64,000 nt of DNA from Colius striatus (lineage: Eukaryota; Chordata; Aves; Coliiformes; Coliidae): contig NC_084773.1 in the NCBI RefSeq assembly GCF_028858725.1, positions 1,912,350 to 1,976,349 on the forward strand, read 5' to 3'. A program made the translations under genes and the position numbers. The notes beneath the pieces were generated by a model. It had not been told where the DNA came from and did not search any database. It saw nothing but the letters and a program-made list of their open reading frames with translations. Below are positions 12,311-21,890 of the stretch, piece after piece; positions within the stretch are counted from its first letter, which is position 1, and each line of letters opens with the position of its first letter.

Positions 12311-14217
12311 GCTGAGAAGTCTATCACATGGTAAGCATAGTCATATTCCATATAAAATATTAGGCAACCTTTCTTACAAAAGTCACAGGATCTCTTTGGT
12401 CCTCCAGAAAGAAACTCTTGGCTGTCCTCAAGCCAAAGTGCTTACACTTTCCCTTAAAGGGCACACTCCCACTGTCCCACTGCACCACAGGCTCTCTGAA
12501 CTACCAAGCACCCGCCTGCCCTGAGGCATCCCAAGAAGGTGCCAGGTTCCTCAGAACAATGGTACTGGAATATGAAAGGGATTGGTTCCTCCAGGGCCAC
12601 TTTTCCAGGTTTCCACTTTAGGCTAATTTCCCCAGGATCCAAGGAGCTGCTGATGTAACTGCTGTGTTGTTTCAGCGAGCTCCAGCGCATTATACAGAGT
12701 GGATACCACAAACACTTAATGCTACTGAAACGTGCAGGGGATAGAGTGTCAACTTTTACATGTGGTTGAGAAAATTAGAGGAAGGAGAGAAACAAAACAG
12801 CAAAGACTTTAACCCACACTAAAGCACTTGAAAACGTTCTGGTGGCTGTGTCTTTCCTTATGAAGTTCTTTTCTCCATATCCTCATAATGCTGCTTACCA
12901 AGAACTGTCTAACTGGGTCAGTTGCTATAAGGAGCATATTTTACCTCAGTCATTTTGTATGTATCATTTGGACTCCTCATTTGATGGTCTGAAGGTTGGT
13001 GACTCTGAATAATTCGTTTTGGACCTGTGCTTCATGCTTTTCTTCATGTAGCTAAAGCAGACAAAGCCCTTTGCAACAGCTTCATACGGCAGCGTGTTGT
13101 TGTAATAGTTAAAAAGTGCAACTTCTCGATTGCTGAGCAGGAATTCACGTCACAAGGAGTGAGATTTATGTCTGGCAGTCGTAGATCAAATGCAAATCTA
13201 TCAGGGGAAAAACCAGTAAACTTTGCAAGAAACATGTTTAATTAATTTTACATTTACTAACTTTCATACATTCTGGGATCTTTCCCTCTTGACAGATGGC
13301 AATTTAATTTCTGTCCTTAAAACAAAACAAAAGAAGCCCAAAGCTATTATGTCCAATGGTTTAACATAGTTCACTTTTCAAAATGTTAGAGATGGGCCTA
13401 AGACAAAGTTTGGATTCAAATCCTAATGTTCCCAGAGGGTGTTCTGCTCCAAGGTTTTGATTCAGGCCCATCTTTCCCTCTCAACAAGTATACATTTGAA
13501 AAGGATACTGCCAAATAAATCTCCTGTTTTGAGAAGTTAAGTATTACATGTGTTTCTAATAACATGTCAGATGGAGTAGCATGAAGTAATTTCAATTATT
13601 TTTATTATTTGTCTGTGGTTTTTGCTTCCTTCTTTCATTTTGCTTAGCAAAACAGCTAAACCCAGAATAGTCCATCTCCTTTCCCACTTGCAGTCGGCGA
13701 ATCGAAGTGAAACCATCACTTTGTAATAAAGCGAAGCATCCCGCTGTGCTTGTGCTTCCAGATACAAGTGAAGGGAATGAAAAAGAAGTTGTTTCTTAAA
13801 TTACACAAAGGTATCTGTTGAAGCCCATTTTCTAGCCAGTCTATCCTAAAAAACAACAAAAAAGGGAGCAGAAAGCAAGGAGATAGGGAGAAGTCGTTGA
13901 AGGTGCTAGGAGCTGAAGGAGAAAGGCCATATACAAGCAGAGGTAAGATTTGGGAAGGCACTTCCTTCCAGGATGATCACATGCTGCAAAGGGAAAACAA
14001 TTTCTTTTAAGACCTGGGCTTTGGATTAGTCCAGGATTCATATATCATGTCAGACAGCAACTGATTCAGCAAACGTTCTCTGGAAGAAATTAAAAGTGTA
14101 TGTTCAGCCTCGACCAATAAAGAGATTTCGAATGAAAGCAAAGACAGATTAGTGGAACACTGGAACTAAGCTACTCTAATTTTTTGTTTCTCTTCTGTTT
14201 TTAAATGTGTTTTCCAG

Positions 14218-14278
14218 AGCGGATCACTAAAGGAGCCAGAGCCAAACAAAATCCCACCTCAGCGACCACCACCTCAAG
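14218..14278 (+). CDS. SYN2: Synapsin II exon shared by isoforms IIa and IIb (domain G end)
   Basis: This exon encodes SGSLKEPEPNKIPPQRPPPQ plus the first base of a glycine codon. It matches the proline-rich linker that follows the ATP-grasp core in vertebrate synapsin II. It follows a pyrimidine-rich tract and an AG at 14216-14217, and starts in phase 0. In the IIa transcript it is spliced at the GT at 14279 (CAAG|GTTGTT) to the exon at 18067. There the split codon G|GG gives glycine, and the frame continues with GPVQPQGMQ, as in mammals. Synapsin II is a peripheral phosphoprotein of synaptic vesicles that tethers vesicles to actin and regulates the reserve pool. The alternative acceptor at 14220 would break the frame agreement. 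Confidence 0.95.
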
Positions 14279-14346
14279 GTTGTTTACAGTACATTCTCGA
14301 CTGTAATGGCGTTGCAGTAGGACCAAAACAAGTCCAGGCTACTTAG
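14279..14346 (+). CDS. SYN2: Synapsin IIb-specific C-terminal tail (domain I)
   Basis: If the donor at 14279 is not used, the reading frame continues through GCLQYILDCNGVAVGPKQVQ and ends with AT and a TAG stop at 14344-14346. This tail is characteristic of synapsin IIb and differs from the mammalian version I recall only in conservative positions (for example V for I in CNGVAV). The short isoform therefore arises by intron retention with a premature terminus, and it lacks the H and E domains encoded at 18067 and 20832. Because the retained sequence is coding in one isoform and intron start in the other, it carries two overlapping constraints. The identification is firm; isoform use in this species is inferred. 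Confidence 0.95.
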
Positions 14347-16118
14347 ATAATTGAGACTAAAGGCCAGGGTTAAAGCAAAAATGAAAAGGTGAAAAAAAAA
14401 AACAAAGAAAGAAAGGAAAGAAAAGAAACAAACACACAATCTTAAAAGCAAACATCCCAGTTGTGTTCAATTTTTGCATTGTTTCAGTGCTGACCTGGAC
14501 TGTGTTTTTTCTATGCAGTGTCAACTATACCGTCTGGTTGTTTACTTGTTCATGTCTGTGCGTGTAAAGCTTTACCTACCTTCCTCTGTAAAACTCGTGA
14601 TTTCAGGGCTGTTGTCAACAGTGTACGAAGAATGTGCCTCTCTAGAGCCCAGTGCAACTGTACATTATGGATGGTTAGACAGTATTTTTGGAGTATTATA
14701 TATATCGTTCAGCAAAACGCCACCGAGGTTCCAACCTAAATACTTCTTTGCTTCCTCTGTGAGTGTGTGCACACTGTACTCATAGCCTTTATTTTCTCGT
14801 GGGTGTGCATGATCAATAGGTAGGTGATCCAGATATATTTTTAAAAGCTGAGATTAGAATTTGCTAGTGAGGCTCTTGATTTACAATTTTATAACGTTTG
14901 TTAACTTTTGAGTTTTACTTATATGCAAGTGGAAGTCTGATATTTCAGTGACTCCATAAGATACAGTTCTTCCCAAGGAATATTTAAAATATCTTCTATT
15001 TTACATACTGGTATTCATATTTTTAGTGATTCTGCATTAAATGATTAGCTACAAAGCTATGTAAATGGGCCACCTATGTGCAATATCTCGGTGCAAGTGT
15101 ATTTCATGTATCCTATTTCAATCAAGTAGCACCTTTTGTTGTCATTCTGAATTAGTAATCTGTGGAGATTTTTAATGAAAACTAATGCAAATACTTTCAA
15201 AAATCTTATCTGAGAGTTCAAGCCCAGGTTCTTTGGTGAGGAGTACCTCAAGGACTGTTAAACTTCCTGTAAAAAGCTCTTTTTTGTTGTTCTCCAAATG
15301 TTAGGAGTCAGTAGACCGAGGTACCTTTAACCAGCTGGGGATCTTGCCCTTTAGTAGAACACAAGACAAAAATGTCAGCAGTTTTCTTTACCAACTCAGG
15401 TCTACTATTTTCAAGCTACAACCATCCAGATAGCTATAAAGAAAATACAGTCCCGGCGTTATCCACAGAAACAGGCTTGATAAGAATGGCTTGAAATCAA
15501 ACATGCAGAAAGGCTTGAGATGCCTGACGACTGATGGATCTTCCCTAGGTGAATTCTTTGTGATTTTTTGGTTTTGCATAAGCGGTGAGGTGATGTGAGG
15601 AGAAATGCACAGGCAGGCAGTTAATCTGTCGTGAGAAATCTAGCCCAGAGTCCGTCACGAGCTCCACACTGCCAGCATACCATAAGGCTGAGTTGCAAGC
15701 GAGCCACGACGCTGTAATTTTAATCTCAAACGTGTACAAAGATGAGTAGTGGCCATTAGTTTAGTGCAAACAATTTTGTTGAAAGGGAAAACAGCCTTAT
15801 GTTGTTCTACTTCTGTTTTCCCTACAAACACTGGGGGGGGAAAAAAAAAGTTATCAGTGAGAATCATCATTCTTAGTGTTTCTTTTATTCGTACAAGCTG
15901 GCTGGTAAGATGAGAATTAAGGTATGCATTATTAGCTATTTAAATGTTTGTGGTAAGTGCTACTGTTTACTACCTATCAGTAAATTACATGGCTATTTTG
16001 CTTTAGTGATCAGCATTTGTCTGGGTCAGGTGATGGCACTGGCTATTTTGTTCTATATTAAGAAAATTCCACTTAGGATCAGGTTCACAAATCCTTACCT
16101 CCAGACACCATGAAAGCG

Positions 16119-16124
16119 AATAAA
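16119..16124 (+). terminator. Candidate poly(A) signal, IIb transcript (proximal)
   Basis: A canonical AATAAA lies about 1.8 kb after the IIb stop. The downstream sequence is not strikingly GT-rich, so it is the weaker of the two canonical candidates. Confidence 0.3.
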
Positions 16125-16584
16125 CCATACTGCCCTGGGGTGAAGAGATGAATCTGATGATTGATTTCATTTAAAGCAGTTGGTGTTTTGTGCATGGAGT
16201 AGTAACGAGCATTCCCAAGTGCTTTTCACACGCCGTTGGTGAGCTGTGTGTGTGCAAGGAAGAGGTGGGCGTTTCAGACAGGATTGCAGCTTGTTGGCTG
16301 GAAAGGACTGACAAGGGCACACGCTATTACTACATACCACAGATGAGCAGCAAGCCAAAATGTCTCTCTGCATGTAAGCATGCTTAGGTGCAATATTGTG
16401 GGTAACAGGGAACAGATGTTTTACAGTGTAGGCTTAATGTTCAGTTTTGTTGAGTTATTTTTGGTAAAAGTTTCTTTCATGATTGTTGCCTTTTGTACAA
16501 CCCAGCTGCAAGAAAGTGAGCAAATGCTGGAAGTGTGACAGCAGTATATCTTTTATGTGAAATCTCTTGTACAGCTTAATGTGC

Positions 16585-16590
16585 AATAAA
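16585..16590 (+). terminator. Candidate poly(A) signal, IIb transcript (distal)
   Basis: A canonical AATAAA in GTGCAATAAAAG, with a T/GT-rich stretch beginning about 20 bases downstream. It would give a IIb 3' UTR of about 2.25 kb. RNA 3'-end data would decide between this and 16119. Confidence 0.5.
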
Positions 16591-16605
16591 AGAAAGTTAT
16601 ATCTG

Positions 16606-18066
16606 TCTTCAGTGTAAAGTTTCTGGCATCCAAGCCTGTACGTACAAGTGGGGGAAAGAAACCTCTCTGTTTTTCAATACTGAGTGAAAGGAGACTAATA
16701 AGAAAATGATCCTTATTAAGATGTTGCAAGACCGTGTTATCACCTTCAAATATTTCCTACAAAAGTGGTTCAAATTAATAAACAATGAAGGCACATTCCT
16801 TAACATACAGTACGTGCTATTTATCTTTCTACACCACAACACACTGCTACAACTGTGTTAAAGCTTATTGAAGCATTAGTACATGCTGTTCTCAGACACA
16901 GCCACTGGAATCTCATCTAGTAAGTGGAAAGCTGACTGTAACAGTGATTTTAACAAAGAAAAAATACTCCTGTATTGCAGCAGTACTTCCAGAGAGGAAG
17001 GTTTTCTTTCAGGGACCTGATAGGTTTAAGTCTTTTGCTTGCACTATCTGTGTAAGACTGAAAATTCCCAAATGTACAGAACATCTAGATCAGTTGTCTG
17101 CTGTGATGTTTACTGTTCAGCAAAGCTCTTACCCTGACTGAAACATTATACAGACAAATGGCTCAGAATTTCATCGTGTCCTTCCTTCCCCTTAACTCAG
17201 ATGTCCCGTGTGCCTTGTCACATGCAACAATAAAGATGCAGTTATAACAAACACCAGCCCAGAAAAACCACATTCAGACATCTGATGTGAGATAAAAGCA
17301 GGATACCCACTGATATCTGACACAGCACTATTTCAGTCAGAAAGCAGGGGGAAAAAAAGCCCTGTATGATGATGCAGCATCTTTCAGCCATGAGTTTCAC
17401 AACCTAAGTCTCTTCTATACTCTGTAGTTTCACACTTGCTGCAGTATTTTGCCAGAATAACTTCCTTCTCAGTGGAAAGATCTCTTTGGTAAAGGATTAG
17501 CAATGACTTTCTCGTGCTTCTTGTAATGTTCTTGACATATTTCACTAAGGGGCTAAATGAGTTATCAGAAGACTTTAAATTAGATGGGGGAAAAAAAGGG
17601 TATAAAGTTGTTTTACTGCTGTAAGAGTGAATCTAAGAGGAATATTACAGAAATAACCTTAAAACTTTGGAGAAACAAAACTGTAATAACCACACAGAGA
17701 ATAGTAGCTGTATTGCTGAAATAGAAATGACTGGTATAGTCAATTGTCACACAGCCTCTCCTTGAGATGGGCCAAAACGGTACTGGGTGTAGCTCCACTG
17801 ATTTGATTGTCAGTCAGTACTTCTACTGCTGGGATGAAATTGGTGCTTAGTAGTTTTAAGATTCATAGGGGCTCCAAGCAAGTTACTAATGTACCAGCTG
17901 TGATTAGTAGTATTTACTACATGATACTGCAGTCCATATGAGTAGAGTTTTGCCTCAAAAGTAGAATGAATCACATTCGAGGATTATTTTAGAGTGTTGG
18001 ATATGAAATCTAATAGGAATTCTTTGATACTATAACATTATGAAGTTTTTCTTGTACTGAACCTAG
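16606..18066 (+). other. SYN2: SYN2 intron remainder before the IIa domain H exon
   Basis: AT-rich non-coding sequence ending in the acceptor CTTGTACTGAACCTAG at 18066. I see no exon or recognisable repeat here. Confidence 0.8.
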
Positions 18067-18358
18067 GGGGCCCAGTGCAACCCCAAGGAATGCAATCACA
18101 AAGCCAGGAGCCATTGCAGCCACAGCGCATGTACCCCCCTGGGCAGTCAGCAAAGCCCTCAACTTCTCAGCCACAGCGTCCACCAGGACCTACAACTCAG
18201 CAGCCACGTCCCCAGGCTCAAGGTCCTTCCAGCACCAGATTATCAAAGGAAGCAGAGCCGCAGCCACAGCCAGCTCCACAGCCAGCTCCACAGCCTGCTC
18301 CACAGCCAGCTCCACAGCCTGCTCCACAACAGAAGCCTCAGTCTCATCCACAACTTAA
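18067..18358 (+). CDS. SYN2: Synapsin IIa proline/glutamine-rich exon (domain H)
   Basis: This 292-base exon lies between the acceptor CCTAG and the donor TTAA|GTAAGA. It is translated from the second base of a glycine codon. It begins GPVQPQGMQSQSQEPLQPQ, aligning with the mammalian GPGQPQGMQ start, and ends SHPQL with the first two bases of an asparagine codon completed at 20832. The middle is very rich in P, Q and S, as is usual for the disordered synapsin tail that binds SH3 proteins and drives vesicle condensation. Residues encoded by 18259-18330 contain a PQPA tandem array. Sequence between the ends diverges strongly from mammals, as expected for this fast-evolving region. Identity as SYN2 is secure because both edges match and both splice phases agree. 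Confidence 0.96.
18259..18330 (+). repeat. SYN2: Coding 12-mer tandem repeat (PQPA x5)
   Basis: Imperfect copies of a 12-base unit (CAGCCAGCTCCA and the CAGCCTGCTCCA variant) encode five consecutive PQPA units inside the domain H exon. The unit length keeps the frame under copy-number change. The alternation of AGCT and TGCT variants indicates expansion of a two-unit block. Confidence 0.93.
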
Positions 18359-20831
18359 GTAAGATTTGCTTTATCCATGTTCTTCTCTCCTCGTGACACA
18401 GATTTTGTGGTCGTAACTGTAATTTGGGAGTTGGATTAATATTCAGGGGGAAAAAAGTATGTATGTTCCCAAGTCTAAAATGAGGTTAAAACATTCCAGA
18501 AATCTATATCCTGAGCACAACACAGAATTCATTTCTCGGTTGTGCAATTTCTGCCCCAGCTAGGTCTGAAATCTCATCATCTTCCTTGTATTTGTTCTCT
18601 CCTTTTTTGTGTCACTGACTCATGATCTGGGTGTGCTGTGAGCCTGCACAGAAAAGAGGAAGCCTTATCTATTTAAACTTTTAACCTTGAAGTTACTCAG
18701 ACAACAGATTCCAGTTTCAAAAGTCCTATCTCAGAAATGATCCAACCGAAGGTGCCAAACTTATGTGCTGCTTATGGTGTGCTCTGTTCCTGGTTGTGTG
18801 CTTCTACTGACTGTTCAGCATAAGGTGATTCCCAAAGCCCCTTTCCAGAGAAGGCTGCAGGACTCAGAAAGAAACCTCCTGTAGCTCTTCCTGTGGGCAG
18901 CTTCCCTGCTGCCCAGCCTCTGCTGCTGCTGCTGCAGCCCACAATGTGGGAAGGGTCTGGAGCTCTATCCCCTCTCACGGCTCAAACCCAGCAGAGAGAA
19001 ACCATGAGGGTGGCATTAGCAATGATTTGCCGTGTGTTGAACACAGTAACCCTGCCACATGCTATTGCTGCTGGTCACACACACATTCCAGGTGTTTGCT
19101 AAGTACAAAGCCTGGTGTGGAGTCTTTGTTCTGGCCAAGTAAGCCAGATCCCTTTTTCCCACCCACTCACATGCCTATACTGGTGTGAAGCGATTCCGAG
19201 CCCTCACCTGAGCACAATTCAGTGGAAAAGGTGTGTTAAGGGGACAAAAAGGAAAGATGACAGTGTTTTCCTTGCCTTCCTAGGACACTATATTTCTTTA
19301 GTGTGTTTTATAGTGAATTCTTCCATTATTTAAGTAGACACAGAGAACAGGCAGGTCAGTTTTCTTAAGATGGAAGACTCTAAACTAGCTTGAAACTTAA
19401 CGTGTGAACTTCTGACATTCCAGAAGAAGAGTGAAGAACAGCTACAGAACTGTACCACATACTTTCCCAGCTCTCTCCCTTTCCTCCAATTCCTCACCCA
19501 AACCCATGTTCATTTTTCTCATCTTCTAATGCAAGAGAATAGTCTTTACTTAAAAAGTAAAGCTTTTCAGATACAGGCCACAGCAAGGTTAGTTTTTCCA
19601 ACTTTCAATAAGTTTTTAGGTCCACACCAAGGCTCAGATCTCCTGCCTGCAGGATTAGCTCTATCTATTTGCATGTGTATGCTTTGTATTCACCCACATG
19701 CTGTTGCCTAACCTGTATGTACATGTTATTAATCTGTGAATAAATATTTAATTAGGCTACTTATTGTGTTACTAATCAAGTCAAGTGCTGCTTCCCACCC
19801 TCCCTCTTTCAGGGAGTACAAACAAACATTTATCAGTCTATTCTCATTAGCACAACTATAATTTATGAAAAACCTAAAGCGCCTGTAGCACTGTTTGCTG
19901 TACATTATTAGTTTAGAGGCAGAGAAGCTGCAAACCATGAAAAGTAGAAGACAATCTGAATAAGAAAAGTGTTTCAGTTTGACTATGGCCAAGCTTGAAA
20001 TCTTGTTATTGTACTGAGATAAAAATTCAAGCAGCCAACTAGTTTCACTAACGCATGAGTGTCTTTGCAAGGAGACTGTAACTCATTAATGTTTTCTATT
20101 TAATTCAAGCCTGCTCCTTCAATATGACTTTATCTGACAAGTCATGAGTTGAAGCATAAAACTTCAGACCTTTTTCTTATTTTTATGTTATTTTGTTGGT
20201 GCTTGCAGAGGCTTTACTGTAGTTACATGATAGCTGTGAAAAACAGAAGAGCATTGGTGGACTAATTGCTTCTAGGCAAGAAAGAAATACATTTGATTTT
20301 GGGAACATTTTGAAGATTGAATGTGTCATTAAAGACTCTATTAAGGATCAAATGTCCTATATATGTATAGAAAAAGGGCACATTACAGCTCTAGAATTCA
20401 TTCTTCAAGCTCTTGCCAATATACTTTCTTTGTGTATAGCCTTTTGCAGCCTAACACACACAATTATTAATCCCCTTGTGTTGGATGGTGATTTGGGTTT
20501 AGCAGGAGACCTGCTTTTTCCTCAGGTTGGGGTTTGTATCGTGCTGTTTGCTGGAGTACCATGTTTCACATCTGTAAAAATAAGCAGTGTGTTCTCTAAG
20601 GAGAAGATGACCCAGCTTCTCTAATCAGAGCACAGGAGGAACGTGCTGTGTTGCGGCAGCACTGTAGGCTACATCTACCTTGCTTGCATTGAATGTCCCT
20701 GTTGTTCACAGGCAAACTGCCTGACATCTCATGGGCCTTTTTCCTTTCCTCATCATTTGTGCAAGCTCTGTGTGTGTGGCAGCTGGTGGGCAATATAACC
20801 ATACAAAACGTGTTGCGTTTCTGTCTTGCAG
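18359..20831 (+). other. SYN2: SYN2 last intron (IIa)
   Basis: A GTAAGA donor at 18359 and a CTTGCAG acceptor ending at 20831 define this 2.47 kb intron. It is AT-rich with no recognised repeat family and no open frame resembling a known protein. Confidence 0.93.
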
Positions 20832-20967
20832 CAAGTCGCAGTCTTTGACCAACGCCTTCAGCTTCACAGAATCCTCCTTCTTCCGATCATCTGTGAACGA
20901 AGACGAAGCAAAGGCTGAAACCATTCGAAACTTGAGGAAATCCTTTGCCAGCCTTTTTTCTGATTAG
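20832..20967 (+). CDS. SYN2: Synapsin IIa terminal exon (domain E)
   Basis: After the acceptor TCTTGCAG, the first base completes the asparagine codon begun at 18357. The next 44 codons encode KSQSLTNAFSFTESSFFRSS, then VNEDEAKAETIRNLRKSFAS and LFSD, ending with TAG at 20965-20967. This is domain E, the conserved C-terminus of 'a' type synapsins, needed for vesicle clustering and synaptic function. The FSFTESSFFRSS segment is specific to synapsin II; synapsin I has a different proline-rich segment here. That makes the paralogue assignment clear. The exon is intact, with no frameshift or missing conserved residue. Confidence 0.98.
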
Positions 20968-21300
20968 CCAGCTTCAGCTGTGTGCACCCAGCGTGTAGTC
21001 TGCCAACCACGTGAATGTTACCTAGGTTTTGTTTCCCCTGTGCCAGTACCCTTCTCTACTGTGCTAACTGTTGTATTGAGCAATATGTTAAACTGTAAAA
21101 CAAAAAAGGAAAAAAAATATAGAAAAGCAGGACTTTGATGAGATACCATCCAGGAATGTGTATCAACCTCTGTAAAGAAGGAAGGGTTCTGTTACTAACA
21201 CAGAATGCCGAGATCGAAGGTCCCTATCCATTGTAATATTGTGGCCTTACTGTGACTGAACTATATAATCCTATTTGAGACTCCTTTGTAGACTTGTGTT

Positions 21301-21306
21301 AATAAA
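21301..21306 (+). terminator. SYN2: Candidate poly(A) signal 1, SYN2 IIa
   Basis: AATAAA in GTGTTAATAAAGCATTG, 334 bases after the stop, followed by a T-rich GGGCTTCTCCTTGCTTC segment that could serve as a downstream element. Confidence 0.6.
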
Positions 21307-21710
21307 GCATTGAGTAATGGGCTTCTCCTTGCTTCACCCATTTCCAATGCGTGGCAATGCATGTGTATTTTGTGTGTAAATGTTTTGTACTGCAAAAGTG
21401 TAGTCTTGACTTGTTCTTGCCTCCCAAATTTAGGAGGCGACTCACACTGACATTCTTGTCAAGCCACATAAATAACGTGAGAGATCGAAGCAGTTTCTTC
21501 CTCCTTAGACCATCATCCCATCAGCTGGTTGTAGACTTCTGATGTATTGCTGGGAGTTATCAGTACACTAACTTAATGTCATAAGTAGAGTGTGTATGTA
21601 CTACTGTATCTCCACGTGTCTACTTAAATTTCTTTCCAAATTGTAACCATAACTGGGTTTAGTTGCAAAGAATATGCATGATGTTACCCTTATTTTTGTG
21701 AACACCTGCT

Positions 21711-21716
21711 AATAAA
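21711..21716 (+). terminator. SYN2: Candidate poly(A) signal 2, SYN2 IIa
   Basis: AATAAA in CTGCTAATAAATGTC. The downstream region includes TGCCTGGTTT within about 25 bases. Confidence 0.45.
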
Positions 21717-21866
21717 TGTCAAGTCCCATGCCTGGTTTAAAAAATATATCTATATGTCTTCTACAAAGCTTGTTTCAACATCAATATATATTGTCTATTT
21801 TGACTGATATCAAAAGGGTACCCTTATGGTTATAAAATATTTGGGCACAAACCACGACTGTAAGAA

Positions 21867-21872
21867 AATAAA
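21867..21872 (+). terminator. SYN2: Candidate poly(A) signal 3, SYN2 IIa
   Basis: AATAAA in AAGAAAATAAACTATC. The downstream sequence is only weakly T-rich, so support is low. Confidence 0.3.
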
Positions 21873-21890
21873 CTATCACAAATACTTCCC

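Larger units (their letters stand above)
1..14217 (+). other. SYN2: SYN2 intron (3' part; upstream exon lies outside the window)
   Basis: This is non-coding sequence leading to the splice acceptor used by the SYN2 exon at 14218. I looked for the preceding synapsin exons (end of the ATP-grasp C domain, for example residues like DCSMPLIGEHQ or MNQLLSRTPALSPQ) and saw none, so the upstream exon lies before position 1. The stretch holds CR1 copies near 843, 3167 and 11843, a CpG-rich minisatellite at 4031-4093 and an AAATG pentamer array at 5274. The open frames here are short, lack family resemblance and are unlikely to be genes. Intron assignment follows from the firm identification of the downstream exons. 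Confidence 0.85.
14347..16605 (+). other. SYN2: Predicted SYN2 IIb 3' UTR (intronic for IIa)
   Basis: No other coding sequence follows the IIb stop. The stretch retains several CpGs (notably 15450-15740), unusual for neutral intron, which fits a constrained UTR. Candidate poly(A) signals are an ATTAAA at 15036, an AATAAA at 16119 and an AATAAA at 16585. The last is followed by a GT/T-rich segment (TGTCTTCAGTGT), the expected downstream element. The extent is therefore inferred, not demonstrated. Confidence 0.5.
20968..21890 (+). other. SYN2: SYN2 IIa 3' UTR (predicted extent)
   Basis: Non-coding sequence after the IIa stop contains three canonical AATAAA signals (21301, 21711, 21867), implying UTRs of roughly 0.35, 0.76 or 0.92 kb. 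AT-rich segments such as 21070-21120 are typical of neuronal 3' UTRs. The distal boundary is uncertain. Confidence 0.7.
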
